Below are positions 27,647-39,955 of a DNA stretch of 64,000 nt, piece by piece; the first letter of the stretch is position 1, and every line of letters begins with the position of its first letter. Location: positions 20,862-84,861 of the forward strand of contig QEVL01000015.1 of NCBI GenBank assembly GCA_003577305.1, given 5' to 3'. This DNA comes from Burkholderiales bacterium (GTDB taxonomy: Bacteria; Pseudomonadota; Gammaproteobacteria; Burkholderiales; Burkholderiaceae_E). The translations under genes and the position numbers were made by a program. Below the pieces are notes generated by a model, which worked only from the letters and a program-made list of their open reading frames with translations, ran no database searches and had not been told where the DNA came from.

Positions 27647-28671
27647 TTCGCGAGGAACCCGGCGTCGCGCATCAGCGTGCGATGCAGCTCCTCGGCGTTG
27701 GCCACCCAGTGGGTGTACTCCTTGCCGGTCATGAAGCTGTCCTTGAACGCGCCCTTCTCCATGAACTCCTTCCAGTCGGGCGTCGCGCGCACTTTCCTGA
27801 ACAGGTCGATGTACCACTCGACCTGCTCGGCGCTGACGCCGGATGGCATGAAGATGCCGCGCATCATCAGGTAGTCGACCGGCACGCCCGCCTCGCGGCA
27901 CGACGGAATGTCGTTCCAGGACATGGTCTCGGTGATCTTCGCCTTGTACGGCATGCGCTCGTCGTCGAGCACGCACAGCGGACGCAGCTTGCCGCCACGC
28001 CAGTGCGCGATCGCCTCGATCGGGTTGTTGACCGTGGAGTCGACGTGCTTGCCGACCAGCTGCACCGCGACGTCGCCGCCTCCCTTGAACGGGATGTAGG
28101 TGATCTTGCGCCCGGCCGCCTTCTCGAGCGCGACCGTGATGATCTGGTCTTCCTGCTTCGAGCCGGTGCCCGCCATCTTGAACGTGTTGTTCGGCGCGGC
28201 CTTGACAGCCTCGAGATAGGCCTGAGCGGTCTTGTACGGCGACTCGACGTTGACCCACAGCACGAACTGGTCGAGCGCCAGCATCGCCACCGGCGTCATG
28301 TCGCGCCAGTTGACGGGCACGCCGGTGCCCAGCGGGGTGGTGAACAGGTTCGACAGCGTGATCACGAGCTTGTGCGGGTCGCCCCTGGCGCCCTTGATCT
28401 CGAGGAAACCCTCGGCACCGGCGCCGCCCGACTTGTTGACCACGACGATCGGCTGCTTCATCAGTGAGTGCTTGGTGACCACCCCCTGGATGAAGCGGGC
28501 CATCTGGTCGGCCCCGCCGCCGGTGCCGGCCGGAACGACGAACTCGACGGGCTTGGTCGGCTCCCAGGCGGCAACCGCCGGAGTCGTCACGGAGAACCCG
28601 AGCAGTGCGGCAGCGGCCGCGAGGCCGGCGCGCGCACGCGACAGCGGAATCGAAAACGATCGATGGCGCAT
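27643..28671 (-). CDS. tctC: TTT transporter periplasmic receptor (Bug family, TctC)
   Basis: 342-aa solute-binding protein. Signal peptide of ~32 residues ends TTPAVAA. The Bug fold is clear: WEPTKPVEFVVPAGTGGGADQMARFIQ in the first ligand loop and AGTGSKQEDQIITVALEKAAGRKITYIPFKGGGDVAVQLVGKHVDSTVNNP in the second domain. This subgroup has GTGGGADQ rather than the common PGGxxD. ATG at 28671 has GGGGAG upstream. First gene of tctCBA; its 5' leader contains an intrinsic terminator. Confidence 0.92.
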   Translation of the reverse strand: MRHRSFSIPLSRARAGLAAAAALLGFSVTTPAVAAWEPTKPVEFVVPAGTGGGADQMARFIQGVVTKHSLMKQPIVVVNKSGGAGAEGFLEIKGARGDPHKLVITLSNLFTTPLGTGVPVNWRDMTPVAMLALDQFVLWVNVESPYKTAQAYLEAVKAAPNNTFKMAGTGSKQEDQIITVALEKAAGRKITYIPFKGGGDVAVQLVGKHVDSTVNNPIEAIAHWRGGKLRPLCVLDDERMPYKAKITETMSWNDIPSCREAGVPVDYLMMRGIFMPSGVSAEQVEWYIDLFRKVRATPDWKEFMEKGAFKDSFMTGKEYTHWVANAEELHRTLMRDAGFLAK

Positions 28672-28718
28672 CTGTCTCCCCTTCCCGACGGCCTTGGTGG
28701 TGGCCGCTCTCGTCGGAC

Positions 28719-28743
28719 AAAAAACGGACCGCAAAAGGTCCGT
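28719..28743 (-). terminator. Intrinsic terminator in the leader region of tctCBA
   Basis: Minus-strand stem CGGACC/GGTCCG (7 bp counting the flanking A-T) with loop TTTTGC, followed by TTTTTT, ending 48 nt before the tctC ATG. Only ~70 nt separate it from the divergent ligase start, so any tctC promoter placed there would transcribe through it, giving an attenuator layout. Confidence 0.7.
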
Positions 28744-28811
28744 CGATACGGTTCATGGTACCCGAGCCCTGCGCATCGTACAATCCACGCCGATCAGGAA
28801 ACGAGGAAGGC

Positions 28812-30335
28812 ATGGGCCAGACACTCAGGGATCTGCTCGCCGCGGGCGCCGACGAATCGACCGCACTGACTGCACCGGGTGGCGTGCCGCTCACGTTCGG
28901 AGCGCTGCGCGCACTGGTCGCGACGACGCTGGCGACCCTCAACGCAATGGGCATCGGCCGCAACGAGCGCGTCGGAATCGTGCTGCCCAACGGACCGGAA
29001 ATGGCAACCGCGTTCGTCTCGGTCGCCTCGGGCGCGACCTCGGCCCCGCTCAACCCTGCGTACCGCGCCGACGAGTTCGAGTTCTACCTGAGCGACCTCG
29101 GTGCGCGCGCGCTGATCGTCGACGCGGGCAGCACCTCGCCCGCGATCGAGGTCGCGCGCAAGCTCGGCGTGCGCATCGTCGAACTGCACGCGCGCCCGGA
29201 GCGCGGCGCCGGAAGCTTCGAGCTGCGCGACACCTCGGGCGATGCGGCCGCGACACCGGCGTCGGGCGGCTTCGCGCAACCCGACGACGTCGCGCTGGTG
29301 CTGCACACTTCGGGCACCACGTCGCGTCCGAAGATCGTGCCGCTCGCGCAGCGCAACGTCTGCGCGTCGGCGCGCAACATCCGTGAGTTCCTGGCGCTGT
29401 CGGCAACCGACCGCGGACTGAACATCATGCCGCTGTTCCACATCCACGGGCTGATCGCCGGCGTTCTGGCGCCGCTGTCGGCCGGCGGCCAGGTGTGCTG
29501 CACTCCGGGATTCAACGCGCTGAAGTTCTTCGGCTGGGTCGAGGAAGCGCACCCCACCTGGTACACCGCGGTACCGACGATGCACCAGGCGATCCTGGCG
29601 CGCGCAGCGAACAACAAGGCAGTGATCGCCGCCAACCCGCTGCGCTTCATCCGCTCGTCGTCCTCGGCGATGCCGCCGCAGGTGATCCGCGAAATCGAGG
29701 AGGTGTTCGGGGCGCCGCTGGTCGAGGCCTACGGCATGACCGAGGCGGCGCACCAGATGGCGGCCAACCCGTTGCCGCCGCGCGTTCGCAAGCCGGGCAC
29801 GGTCGGCATCGCGGCGGGCCCCGAGGTCGCGATCATGGACGAGGCCGGCACGCTGCTGGCGCACGGCAACGTGGGCGAGGTCGTGATCCGCGGCGAGAAC
29901 GTCACGCGCGGCTACGAGAACAATCCGAAGGCCAACGCCGAGGCGTTCACCAACGGGTGGTTCCGCACCGGCGACCAGGGCGTGATGGACGCCGAAGGCT
30001 ATCTGTCGATCACCGGGCGGCTGAAGGAGATCATCAATCGCGGCGGCGAGAAGGTCTCGCCGCGCGAGGTCGACGAAGTGCTGATGGACCACCCGGCAGT
30101 GGCGCAGGTCGTCACTTTCGCGATCCCGCACGACAAGCTCGGCGAGGAAGTGGGCGCCGTCGTCGTGCTGCGCGAAGGCGCCACGCTCACCGAGAAGGAA
30201 CTGCGCGAGTTCGCCGCCACGCGGCTGGCCGATTTCAAGGTGCCGCGCAAGGTGCTGTTCATGGCCGAGATCCCGAAGGGGGCGACCGGCAAGCTGCAGC
30301 GCATCGGTCTCGCGAAGAAGCTCGGCCTGGGCTGA
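28812..30335 (+). CDS. AMP-forming acyl-CoA synthetase, oxalyl-CoA synthetase (AAE3/Pcs60)-like
   Basis: 507-aa ANL-superfamily ligase. P-loop-like LVLHTSGTTSRPKIVPL, A5 motif VEAYGMTEAAHQM, NGWFRTGDQGVMDAEGYLSITGRLKEIINRGGEKVSPREVDEVL and the catalytic Lys in PKGATGKLQRI are all intact. The TSGTTSRPKIVPL variant and length resemble oxalate-CoA ligases (plant AAE3, yeast Pcs60), though this group also has members of unknown acid specificity. Ribosome site GGAAGG before the ATG. Divergent from tctCBA, so it may activate the imported acid. Confidence 0.85.
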   Translation: MGQTLRDLLAAGADESTALTAPGGVPLTFGALRALVATTLATLNAMGIGRNERVGIVLPNGPEMATAFVSVASGATSAPLNPAYRADEFEFYLSDLGARALIVDAGSTSPAIEVARKLGVRIVELHARPERGAGSFELRDTSGDAAATPASGGFAQPDDVALVLHTSGTTSRPKIVPLAQRNVCASARNIREFLALSATDRGLNIMPLFHIHGLIAGVLAPLSAGGQVCCTPGFNALKFFGWVEEAHPTWYTAVPTMHQAILARAANNKAVIAANPLRFIRSSSSAMPPQVIREIEEVFGAPLVEAYGMTEAAHQMAANPLPPRVRKPGTVGIAAGPEVAIMDEAGTLLAHGNVGEVVIRGENVTRGYENNPKANAEAFTNGWFRTGDQGVMDAEGYLSITGRLKEIINRGGEKVSPREVDEVLMDHPAVAQVVTFAIPHDKLGEEVGAVVVLREGATLTEKELREFAATRLADFKVPRKVLFMAEIPKGATGKLQRIGLAKKLGLG

Positions 30336-30387
30336 GCGGCGCGCTCGTTGCGGGCCGCGCGCAGCCCGCGGCCGGCGGGCACGCCCG

Positions 30388-30930
30388 TCAGGAGGCGCCC
30401 TGCGTCGGCCGCGGCCGCAACGGAAGGTCCACGAACTCGAACGGCAGGTCGCGCGCGCGCATCCAGTCGGCCACCGCGAGCCCGGTGCCGGCGCGCCACG
30501 GCCTGAGCCGCTCCGGGGCCACCATCCGGTATTCGACCAGCTCTTCGGACAGCTGCACGCTGCCGGAGGCCACGACGTGGTAGGCGACGATCAGTTCGTT
30601 CTTGCGGGTGAACTCGTAGACGCCGATCAGGCTGGTGCGCTCGACGTCGAGGTTGGTCTCCTCCTTCACCTCGCGTGCGATGCCCTGCTCCGGCGTTTCG
30701 CCGGCCTCGAGAAAGCCGGTGATCAGCGCGAAGGTCTTGGGTGGCCAGGCCGCGTTGCGCGCGAGCAGGATCCGCTCGCCGACCTGCACCAGGCCGGCCA
30801 CCACCGGTGCCGGGTTGTTCCAGTGCGTGAAGCCGCAGGCGGGGCAGGTCTTGCGCTCGCGGCCCGCGATCAGGCTCGCCGACAGCAGATTGGCGCAATG
30901 CGGGCAGAAGCGGTAGTCGGGATGCAGCAT
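30388..30930 (-). CDS. Nudix hydrolase with zinc ribbon (NudC-like)
   Basis: 180 aa. An N-terminal zinc ribbon with two CxxC pairs (RFCPHC...KTCPACGF) precedes a Nudix domain with the box GFLEAGETPEQGIAREVKEETNL. This is the C-terminal two thirds of NADH pyrophosphatase NudC without its N-terminal domain. After the box the NudC-specific SQPWPFPxS is not seen (the text reads YEFTRKNELIVAYH), so substrate may differ from NAD(H). It lies 4 nt downstream of alaS. Confidence 0.87.
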   Translation of the reverse strand: MLHPDYRFCPHCANLLSASLIAGRERKTCPACGFTHWNNPAPVVAGLVQVGERILLARNAAWPPKTFALITGFLEAGETPEQGIAREVKEETNLDVERTSLIGVYEFTRKNELIVAYHVVASGSVQLSEELVEYRMVAPERLRPWRAGTGLAVADWMRARDLPFEFVDLPLRPRPTQGAS

Positions 30931-30934
30931 GCGC

Positions 30935-33553
<2,619 letters not shown>

Positions 33554-33740
33554 GGCGTGCCCGGTCATTCTTTCGGTTGCGCGGCGCCCAGTGGGGTTGC
33601 TCAGCGGTGCTGTACTGGCGCAGCGAGTTGATTTTTCAGCGGAATTTGCGATTCTACCGAAATGCGGGCAGGAAAATGGCGCGCACGGGGCAGGCCGTTC
33701 CCCGAAGCGGCGGCCCGCACGATCGCGTAAGGTTGCACCC

Positions 33741-34964
33741 ATGAAGACCGCCCTGAACGGAATCCGCGTCCTCGATCTCACCCGGGTGCTCGCCGGACCC
33801 TGGTGCTCGCAGAACCTCGCCGACCTCGGCGCCGACGTGATCAAGGTGGAACGGCCCGGTGCGGGCGACGACACGCGGACCTGGGGTCCGCCGTTCCTGA
33901 AAGACCGCGAAGGTCGCGACACGGCCGACGCCGCCTATTACCTGGCCGCCAACCGCAACAAGCGCTCGGTCGAGATCGACCTGTCCTCGGCGGCGGGCCA
34001 ACGGGCGGTGCGCGAACTGGCCCGGGCGAGCGACGTGGTGCTCGAGAACTACAAGGTCGGCCAGTTGCGCAAGTACGGCCTCGACTACCCGAGCCTGGCC
34101 GCGCTCAATCCGCGCCTGGTCTACTGCTCCGTCACCGGCTTCGGCCAGACCGGACCGTGGGCGCATCGCGCCGGCTACGACTTCATCATCCAGGGGCTCG
34201 GCGGCCTGATGTCGATCACCGGCGAAGCCGACGAGCGCCCCGGCGGCGGCCCGCAGAAGGTGGGCGTGGCCGTCTCCGACCTGATGACCGGCATGTACGC
34301 GACGCAGGCGGTGCTCGCCGCGCTGCTGCATCGCGAGCGCAGCGGCGAGGGCCAGTACATCGACGTCGCGCTGCTCGACGTGCAGGTGGCGATGCTGGCC
34401 AACATGAACACCAATTTCCTGGTGAGCGGCCAGCCGCCGAAGCGCTGGGGCAACGCGCATCCGAACATCGTTCCGTACCAGGCGTTTCGCGCCGCCGACC
34501 AGTGGATAGTGGTGGCGGTGGGCAACGACGAGCAGTACCGGCGCTTCTGCGAGCTCGCCGGCCGCTCCGAACTGCACCGCGACGAGCGCTTCACGCGCAA
34601 CAGCGATCGGGTGCGCAACCGCGAGACACTGGTGCCGCTGATCGCGGAGCTGATCGCGCAGCACCCCGCCGCCTGGTGGCTCGAGGCGCTCGAGCGCGCC
34701 GGCGTGCCCTGCGGCCCGATCAACGACCTGCGCCAGGTGTTCGACAACGAGCAGGTGCGCGCGCGCGGGCTGCGCATCGACATCGAGCGCGAGGATGCGG
34801 GTGCAGTGCCGCTGGTCGGCAGCCCGCTGAAGATGAGCGCCACGCCGCCGAGTTACCGGCTGCCGCCGCCGCGGCTCGGCGAGCACACCGAGCAGGTGCT
34901 GCGCGAGCTGCTCGGCTACGACGACGACGCGATCGCGGCGGTGCGCGGCACGCGCGGCCGCTGA
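33741..34964 (+). CDS. CaiB/BaiF family (class III) CoA transferase
   Basis: 407 aa. [40 protein letters not shown] at the N-terminus and the catalytic Asp in [23 protein letters not shown] mark a class III CoA transferase, interlocked-dimer enzymes such as formyl-CoA:oxalate or succinyl-CoA:acid transferases. It heads a co-directional run of CoA transferase, Bug receptor, TctB, TctA, HAD protein and dehydrogenase, so it probably activates the acid taken up by that transporter. Confidence 0.9.
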   Translation: MKTALNGIRVLDLTRVLAGPWCSQNLADLGADVIKVERPGAGDDTRTWGPPFLKDREGRDTADAAYYLAANRNKRSVEIDLSSAAGQRAVRELARASDVVLENYKVGQLRKYGLDYPSLAALNPRLVYCSVTGFGQTGPWAHRAGYDFIIQGLGGLMSITGEADERPGGGPQKVGVAVSDLMTGMYATQAVLAALLHRERSGEGQYIDVALLDVQVAMLANMNTNFLVSGQPPKRWGNAHPNIVPYQAFRAADQWIVVAVGNDEQYRRFCELAGRSELHRDERFTRNSDRVRNRETLVPLIAELIAQHPAAWWLEALERAGVPCGPINDLRQVFDNEQVRARGLRIDIEREDAGAVPLVGSPLKMSATPPSYRLPPPRLGEHTEQVLRELLGYDDDAIAAVRGTRGR

Positions 34965-35042
34965 GCGGGGCTGGGCGCCTTGCTCGCGCATGCACCGGCT
35001 GCCGGTATCATCGACCCCCGAACGAATCGAAGGAGAACGCCG

Positions 35043-36059
35043 ATGATCGATCGCCCCGCGTCGAGCGGCCCGCGCCGCCGTTTCTTCGCCGTTGCCGGCC
35101 TGCTCGCGGCCGCGCTGTGCGCCGGCACCGCGCCGGCGGCCGCGCAGGAGTGGCCGAACCGCCCGATCCGCTTCGTGGTTCCCTATCCGCCCGGCGGGCC
35201 GCTCGACCAGGTCGCGCGCGCGCTCGCCGAGAAACTGCGCGAGCCGCTCGGGCAGCCGATGGTCGTCGAGAACCGGCCCGGGGCAGGCGGCAACATCGGC
35301 GCCGACCTGGTCGCCAAGGCCGCGCCAGACGGTTACGCGATCGTCATGGGAGCGGTGGCCACGCACGCGATCAATCCGTACCTGTACGCGAAGATGCCGT
35401 ACGACGCCAATCGCGACTTCACGCCGATCACGCGGATCGCAACCGTTCCGAACGTGCTCGTGATGAATCCCCAGACTGCCGAGCGACTCGGCGTGCGCAG
35501 CCTCGCCGACCTGATTGCCTACGCGCGCAGGAATCCGGGCAAGCTGAACTACGCGTCGGGCGGCAACGGCAGCGCCGGTCACCTGGCGGGCGAGCTGCTC
35601 GAAGCGCAGGCCGGCGTCAGCATGGTGCACATTCCTTACGGCGGGGCGGCGCCCGCACAACTCGGCCTGCTTGCGGGGCAGACCGACCTGATGTTCGACA
35701 ACCTGGCTTCGGCGACGCCGCAGATCCGCGCCGGCAAGCTGAAGGCGTTCGCGGTCACCACCGCGCAGCGCAGCAGTTTCTTCCCGGAACTGCCGACGGT
35801 GGCCGAGAGCGGGCTGAAGGGCTTCGACATCAGCACCTGGTTCGGCGTGTTCGCGCCCGCCGGCACGCCGAAGCCGATCGTCGGCCGCCTGAACGCGGAA
35901 TTCACGCGCGCGCTGTCGGCCCAGGACATCCGCGAGCGGCTGGCGCGCATGGGCGCGGAACCCTCGCCGATGAGCCCCGAAGACTTCGCCGCGTTCGTGC
36001 GTGCCGAGCAGGCGAAATACGAGCGCGTGGTCAAGGCCTCGGGGGCCCGTGTCGACTAG
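35043..36059 (+). CDS. Bug-family periplasmic receptor (TctC-like)
   Basis: 338 aa. Twin-arginine-like start (GPRRRFFAVAGLLAAAL) and signal peptide ending APAAAQ. First ligand loop RFVVPYPPGGPLDQVARALAEKL; GAGGNIGADLVAKAAPDGY; second-domain NYASGGNGSAGHLAGELLEAQAGVSMVHIPYGGAAPAQLGLLAGQTDLMFDN are standard Bug motifs. The binding-loop Asp (PLDQ) usually contacts the ligand backbone. Followed by its own TctB and TctA genes, forming a full TTT system. Confidence 0.92.
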   Translation: MIDRPASSGPRRRFFAVAGLLAAALCAGTAPAAAQEWPNRPIRFVVPYPPGGPLDQVARALAEKLREPLGQPMVVENRPGAGGNIGADLVAKAAPDGYAIVMGAVATHAINPYLYAKMPYDANRDFTPITRIATVPNVLVMNPQTAERLGVRSLADLIAYARRNPGKLNYASGGNGSAGHLAGELLEAQAGVSMVHIPYGGAAPAQLGLLAGQTDLMFDNLASATPQIRAGKLKAFAVTTAQRSSFFPELPTVAESGLKGFDISTWFGVFAPAGTPKPIVGRLNAEFTRALSAQDIRERLARMGAEPSPMSPEDFAAFVRAEQAKYERVVKASGARVD

Positions 36060-36108
36060 CGCGGTGCGCGCCACCACACGAGAAGAACGAACGACGGAGA
36101 CTTCGCCG

Positions 36109-36570
36109 ATGCGCATCCGCAACCAGCGCGACTTCTGGTCCGGGGTGATGTTCCTGTTGCTGGGGGTGCTGTTCGTGATCTTCTCGCAGGCCTACCAGCT
36201 GGGCACGCCGGCGCGCATGGGACCGGGGTTCTTTCCGACGATGCTCGGGGCGCTGCTGGCACTGCTCGGGCTGCTGGTGGCGTGGCGCTCGCTGGCGCGC
36301 ACCGCCGACAGGACCGAACTGGAGCGGGTGGGCTGGCGCGAGCTGTTCCTGGTGCTGGTGGCGGTCGGGGTGTTCGCCGCCACGCTGTCGTACCTCGGGA
36401 TGGTGGTGGCGGTGACGCTGCTGATCGCGATCTCGGCCACCGGCAGCCACGAGTTCAGCTGGAAGGAGACGGCGATCTCGATCGTGGTGCTGCTGGTGAT
36501 GTCCGACCTGGTGTTCGTGCGGGGGCTGGAGCTGCAGTTTCCGGTCTGGCCGAAGTTCCTTGCGCACTGA
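36109..36570 (+). CDS. tctB: TTT transporter small membrane subunit TctB
   Basis: 153 aa with four predicted helices. The sequence FVIFSQAYQLGTPARMGPGFFPTMLGALLALLGL carries the TctB signature MGPGFFP. The ATG at 36109 fits the family; upstream in-frame codons overlap the receptor gene end. 49 nt after the receptor and 18 nt before tctA. Confidence 0.9.
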   Translation: MRIRNQRDFWSGVMFLLLGVLFVIFSQAYQLGTPARMGPGFFPTMLGALLALLGLLVAWRSLARTADRTELERVGWRELFLVLVAVGVFAATLSYLGMVVAVTLLIAISATGSHEFSWKETAISIVVLLVMSDLVFVRGLELQFPVWPKFLAH

Positions 36571-36588
36571 CCGGGAGGCATCCGGCAC

Positions 36589-38100
36589 ATGGAACTGCTG
36601 TCGAACCTCTCGCTGGGCTTTGCCACCGCGCTCACGCTGACCAACGTGTTCTACTGCTTCGTGGGCGTGCTGCTGGGCACCGTGATCGGCGTGCTGCCGG
36701 GCATCGGGCCGCTGGCCACGATCGCGATGCTGCTGCCGATCACCTACAAGCTCACCGACCCCACCACGGCGCTCATCATGCTCGCCGGCATCTATTACGG
36801 CGCGCAGTACGGAGGCTCGACCACCGCCATCCTTGTGAACCTGCCCGGCGAGATCTCTTCGGTGGTCACCACGCTCGACGGCTACCAGATGGCGCGCAAC
36901 GGCCGCCCGGGGCCGGCGCTGTCGATCGCCGCGGTCGGCTCGTTCTTCGCCGGCACCGTGGCCACGCTGCTGATCGCCGGCTTCGCCCCGCCACTGGCCG
37001 AGGTGGCCTTCAAGTTCGGCCCCGCCGAGTACTTCTCGCTGATGGTGCTTGGCCTGATCGCCGCGGTGATCCTCGCGCACGGCTCGATCCTCAAGGCGCT
37101 GGCGATGGTGGTGTTCGGGCTGCTGATCGGCATGGTGGGCACCGACGTGAACTCGGGCGTGGCGCGCTTTTCGTTCGACATTCCCGAACTCACCGACGGC
37201 CTGGACTTCGCCGCCATTGCGATCGGCATCTTCGGCTTCGGCGAGATCATCTACAACCTGGAATTGCGCGACAAGCGCGAGGTGTTCGCGCGCAAGGTCG
37301 GCCGCCTGCTGCCCAGCATGGCCGAGTTGCGCGCCTCGATCGCGCCGATCTTGCGCGGCACGGCGCTGGGTTCGTTCCTGGGCATCCTGCCCGGTGGGGG
37401 CTCCGTGCTCGCCTCGTTCACCTCCTATGCGGTCGAGAAGAAGGTCTCGAAGACGCCCGAGCGCTTCGGCAAGGGCGCGATCGAGGGCGTGGCCGGCCCC
37501 GAGTCGGCCAACAACGCGGGCGCGCAGACCTCGTTCATTCCGATGCTCACGCTGGGCATTCCCACCAACGCGGTGATGGCGCTGATGATCGCCGGGATGA
37601 TGATTCACAACATCCAGCCCGGCCCGCAGGTGATGACCAGCAACCCGAGCCTGTTCTGGGGGCTGATCGCCTCGATGTGGATCGGCAACCTGATGCTGGT
37701 GATCCTGAACCTGCCGCTGATCGGCATCTGGATCAGGCTGCTCACCGTGCCGTACCGCATCCTGTATCCGGCGATCCTGCTGTTCTGCTGCGTGGGCGCT
37801 TATTCGATCAACAACAACGTCTTCGACGTGTTCGTCACGATCCCGTTCGCGATCCTCGGCTACGTGTTCCGCAAGCTCGACTGCGAGCCCGCGCCGCTGC
37901 TGCTGGGGCTGGTACTGGGCAAGCTGATGGAGGAGTACCTGCGCCGCGCGATGACGATCTCGCGCGGCGACTGGTCGGTGTTCGTCACCCGGCCGCTGTC
38001 GGCCACGCTGCTGGCGATCGCCGCAGTGTTGCTGATCATCGTCTTCATGCCCGCGATCGCGAAGAAACGCGGCGAGGCGTTCGCCGAGGAAGAGACCTGA
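36589..38100 (+). CDS. tctA: TTT transporter large membrane subunit TctA
   Basis: 503-aa polytopic membrane protein. [31 protein letters not shown] and the internal repeat [23 protein letters not shown] are the duplicated TctA motifs, and [37 protein letters not shown] is strongly conserved in the family. It differs clearly in sequence from the other TctA at 25626-27119, so the two systems are not a recent duplication. Confidence 0.94.
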   Translation: MELLSNLSLGFATALTLTNVFYCFVGVLLGTVIGVLPGIGPLATIAMLLPITYKLTDPTTALIMLAGIYYGAQYGGSTTAILVNLPGEISSVVTTLDGYQMARNGRPGPALSIAAVGSFFAGTVATLLIAGFAPPLAEVAFKFGPAEYFSLMVLGLIAAVILAHGSILKALAMVVFGLLIGMVGTDVNSGVARFSFDIPELTDGLDFAAIAIGIFGFGEIIYNLELRDKREVFARKVGRLLPSMAELRASIAPILRGTALGSFLGILPGGGSVLASFTSYAVEKKVSKTPERFGKGAIEGVAGPESANNAGAQTSFIPMLTLGIPTNAVMALMIAGMMIHNIQPGPQVMTSNPSLFWGLIASMWIGNLMLVILNLPLIGIWIRLLTVPYRILYPAILLFCCVGAYSINNNVFDVFVTIPFAILGYVFRKLDCEPAPLLLGLVLGKLMEEYLRRAMTISRGDWSVFVTRPLSATLLAIAAVLLIIVFMPAIAKKRGEAFAEEET

Positions 38101-38103
38101 CAC

Positions 38104-38838
38104 ATGAGCCGCACGGCCGAACGAGCCGCGGACTGCCTCGATCCGATGCCGGCGGTGCTCGCCTTCGATGTCTTCGGCACGGTGGTCGACTGGTACGGCT
38201 CGATCGAGCGCGAGGTGGCGGCGCTCGGGCTCGGCATCGACGCGGGCGCGTTCGCGCTTGCGTGGCGCGCCGGCTACCGGCCCGCGATGGCACGGGTGCG
38301 CGGCGGCGCCCTCGGCTGGACCAAGATCGACGCGCTCCACCGGATGATCCTCGACGGGATTCTCGAACGCTTCGGCGTGGCCGACCGGCTCGACGAGGCG
38401 GCGCGCCGCTCGCTGAACCTCGCCTGGCACCGGCTCGACCCGTGGCCCGACGTCGTCGAGGGGCTGAACCGGCTTCGCGGGCGGTTCATGCTGTGCACGC
38501 TGTCCAACGGCAACCTCGGCCTGCTCGCCGACCTCTCACGGCACGGCGGCTTGCACTGGGATCTCATCCTCTCGGCCGAAGTGTTTCGCCACTACAAGCC
38601 CGATCCGCAGACCTATCTCGGCGCGTGCGAGGTCTTCGACGTCGAGCCGGCGCGGATGATGCTGGTGGCGGCGCACCACGACGACCTCGCGGCGGCGCGC
38701 GCCTGCGGCTGCCGCACCGCGTTCGTCGAGCGGGCGCTCGAATACGGGCCTGCGGTCGCGAACGACCTCGCACCGCGTGCCGGCAACGACCTGCACGCGC
38801 GCGACCTGCGCGACCTCGCGCGCCAGCTCGGTTGCTGA
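38104..38838 (+). CDS. Haloacid dehalogenase, type II (HAD superfamily)
   Basis: 244 aa. HAD motif I AFDVFGTVVDWYGS with the nucleophilic Asp, motif II LCTLSNGN, Lys motif III HYKPDPQTYLGA, and motif IV MMLVAAHHDDLAAARACG. This pattern (DVFGTVVDW...SNG...VAAHxxDLxAA) is that of L-2-haloacid dehalogenases, which hydrolyse 2-halo acids to D-2-hydroxy acids. It starts 3 nt after tctA, so uptake and hydrolysis may be linked; many such proteins have other or no known substrate. Confidence 0.87.
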   Translation: MSRTAERAADCLDPMPAVLAFDVFGTVVDWYGSIEREVAALGLGIDAGAFALAWRAGYRPAMARVRGGALGWTKIDALHRMILDGILERFGVADRLDEAARRSLNLAWHRLDPWPDVVEGLNRLRGRFMLCTLSNGNLGLLADLSRHGGLHWDLILSAEVFRHYKPDPQTYLGACEVFDVEPARMMLVAAHHDDLAAARACGCRTAFVERALEYGPAVANDLAPRAGNDLHARDLRDLARQLGC

Positions 38839-38968
38839 CGCCGCGCCCATCACGCGCACCAGCGCAGGGGCGATGCGGCACCGCGACGCGATTTCCATTA
38901 TCGTGACGCCTGCCGCGAACCTGCCCGCGCCAGGCACCACCCGGGCCGATCGATCGAGGATCCCGCAA

Positions 38969-39886
38969 ATGACGAGCAAGCAATACGAACCCGTCGCGCC
39001 ACACAAGGTCGCCTTCCTCGGCCTGGGCGTGATGGGCTACCCGATGGCCGGCCACCTGAAGCGCGCCGGCCACTCGGTGACGGTCTACAACCGCACCGCA
39101 GCGAAAGCCGACCAGTGGGCCGGCGAGTACGCGGGCGGCGCCGGCGGCGCCACCGCGCCGACCCCGCGGCAGGCTGCGCACGAGGCCGACATCGTGTTCG
39201 CCTGCGTCGGCAACGACGACGATCTGCGTTCGGTGGTGCTCGGCGAACACGGCGCCTTTGCCGGCATGAGGCCCGATGCGGTGTTCGTCGACAACACGAC
39301 CGCCTCGGCCGCGGTTGCGCGCGAATTGCACGAAACAGCCAGGAGCCGCGGCCTGCACTTCGTCGACGCACCGGTGTCCGGAGGACAGGCCGGCGCGGTC
39401 AACGGCCTGCTCACCGTGATGTGCGGCGGCGAGCAGCCCGCGTTCGAGCGCATCCGCCCGGTGGCGATGGCGTTCGCGCGCGCCTGCACGCTGGTCGGCG
39501 GGCCGGGCGCCGGACAACTCGCCAAGATGGTCAACCAGATCTGCATCGCCGGGCTGTTGCAGGGGTTGTCCGAGGGGGTGAATTTCGGCCTGGCTTCCGG
39601 CCTCGACATGAAGCTGGTGCTCGAGGTGATCGGCAAGGGCGCCGCGCAATCGTGGCAGATGGACAACCGGGGAACGACGATGATCGACGACAGGTTCGAC
39701 TTCGGCTTCGCGGTCGACTGGATGCGCAAGGATCTCGGGCTGTGCCTGGACGAGGCGAAGCGCAACCGAGCGCCGTTGCCGGTCACCGCGCTGGTCGACC
39801 AGTTCTACGGCGACGTGCAGCGCATGGGCGGCAGCCGCTGGGACACTTCCAGCCTGATCAGGCGGCTTCGCGATAAGGCTGGCTGA
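38969..39886 (+). CDS. NAD(P)-dependent beta-hydroxyacid dehydrogenase (HIBADH family)
   Basis: 305 aa. Rossmann motif KVAFLGLGVMGYPMAGHLKRAGHSVTVYNRT, signature FVDAPVSGGQAGAVNGLLTVMCGG, catalytic Lys in GAGQLAKMVNQICIAGLLQGLSEG. NADP preference is suggested by NRT after beta-2. It follows the TTT/HAD block after 130 nt. It shares family but is only distantly alike to the protein at 11181-12074. Confidence 0.88.
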   Translation: MTSKQYEPVAPHKVAFLGLGVMGYPMAGHLKRAGHSVTVYNRTAAKADQWAGEYAGGAGGATAPTPRQAAHEADIVFACVGNDDDLRSVVLGEHGAFAGMRPDAVFVDNTTASAAVARELHETARSRGLHFVDAPVSGGQAGAVNGLLTVMCGGEQPAFERIRPVAMAFARACTLVGGPGAGQLAKMVNQICIAGLLQGLSEGVNFGLASGLDMKLVLEVIGKGAAQSWQMDNRGTTMIDDRFDFGFAVDWMRKDLGLCLDEAKRNRAPLPVTALVDQFYGDVQRMGGSRWDTSSLIRRLRDKAG

Positions 39887-39955
39887 GGCCGGTCCAGGCC
39901 GGCAGCACCCCGCTCCAATCCGATTCATTTTCCCGAAACCCGACGAGGAATCCCG

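Noticed and set aside
27140..29053. 637-codon minus-strand open frame crossing tctB, tctC and the ligase start
   Set aside because: Only its last 168 codons are TctB. The rest is a GC-rich shadow of tctC in another frame with Arg/Gly-rich nonsense composition.
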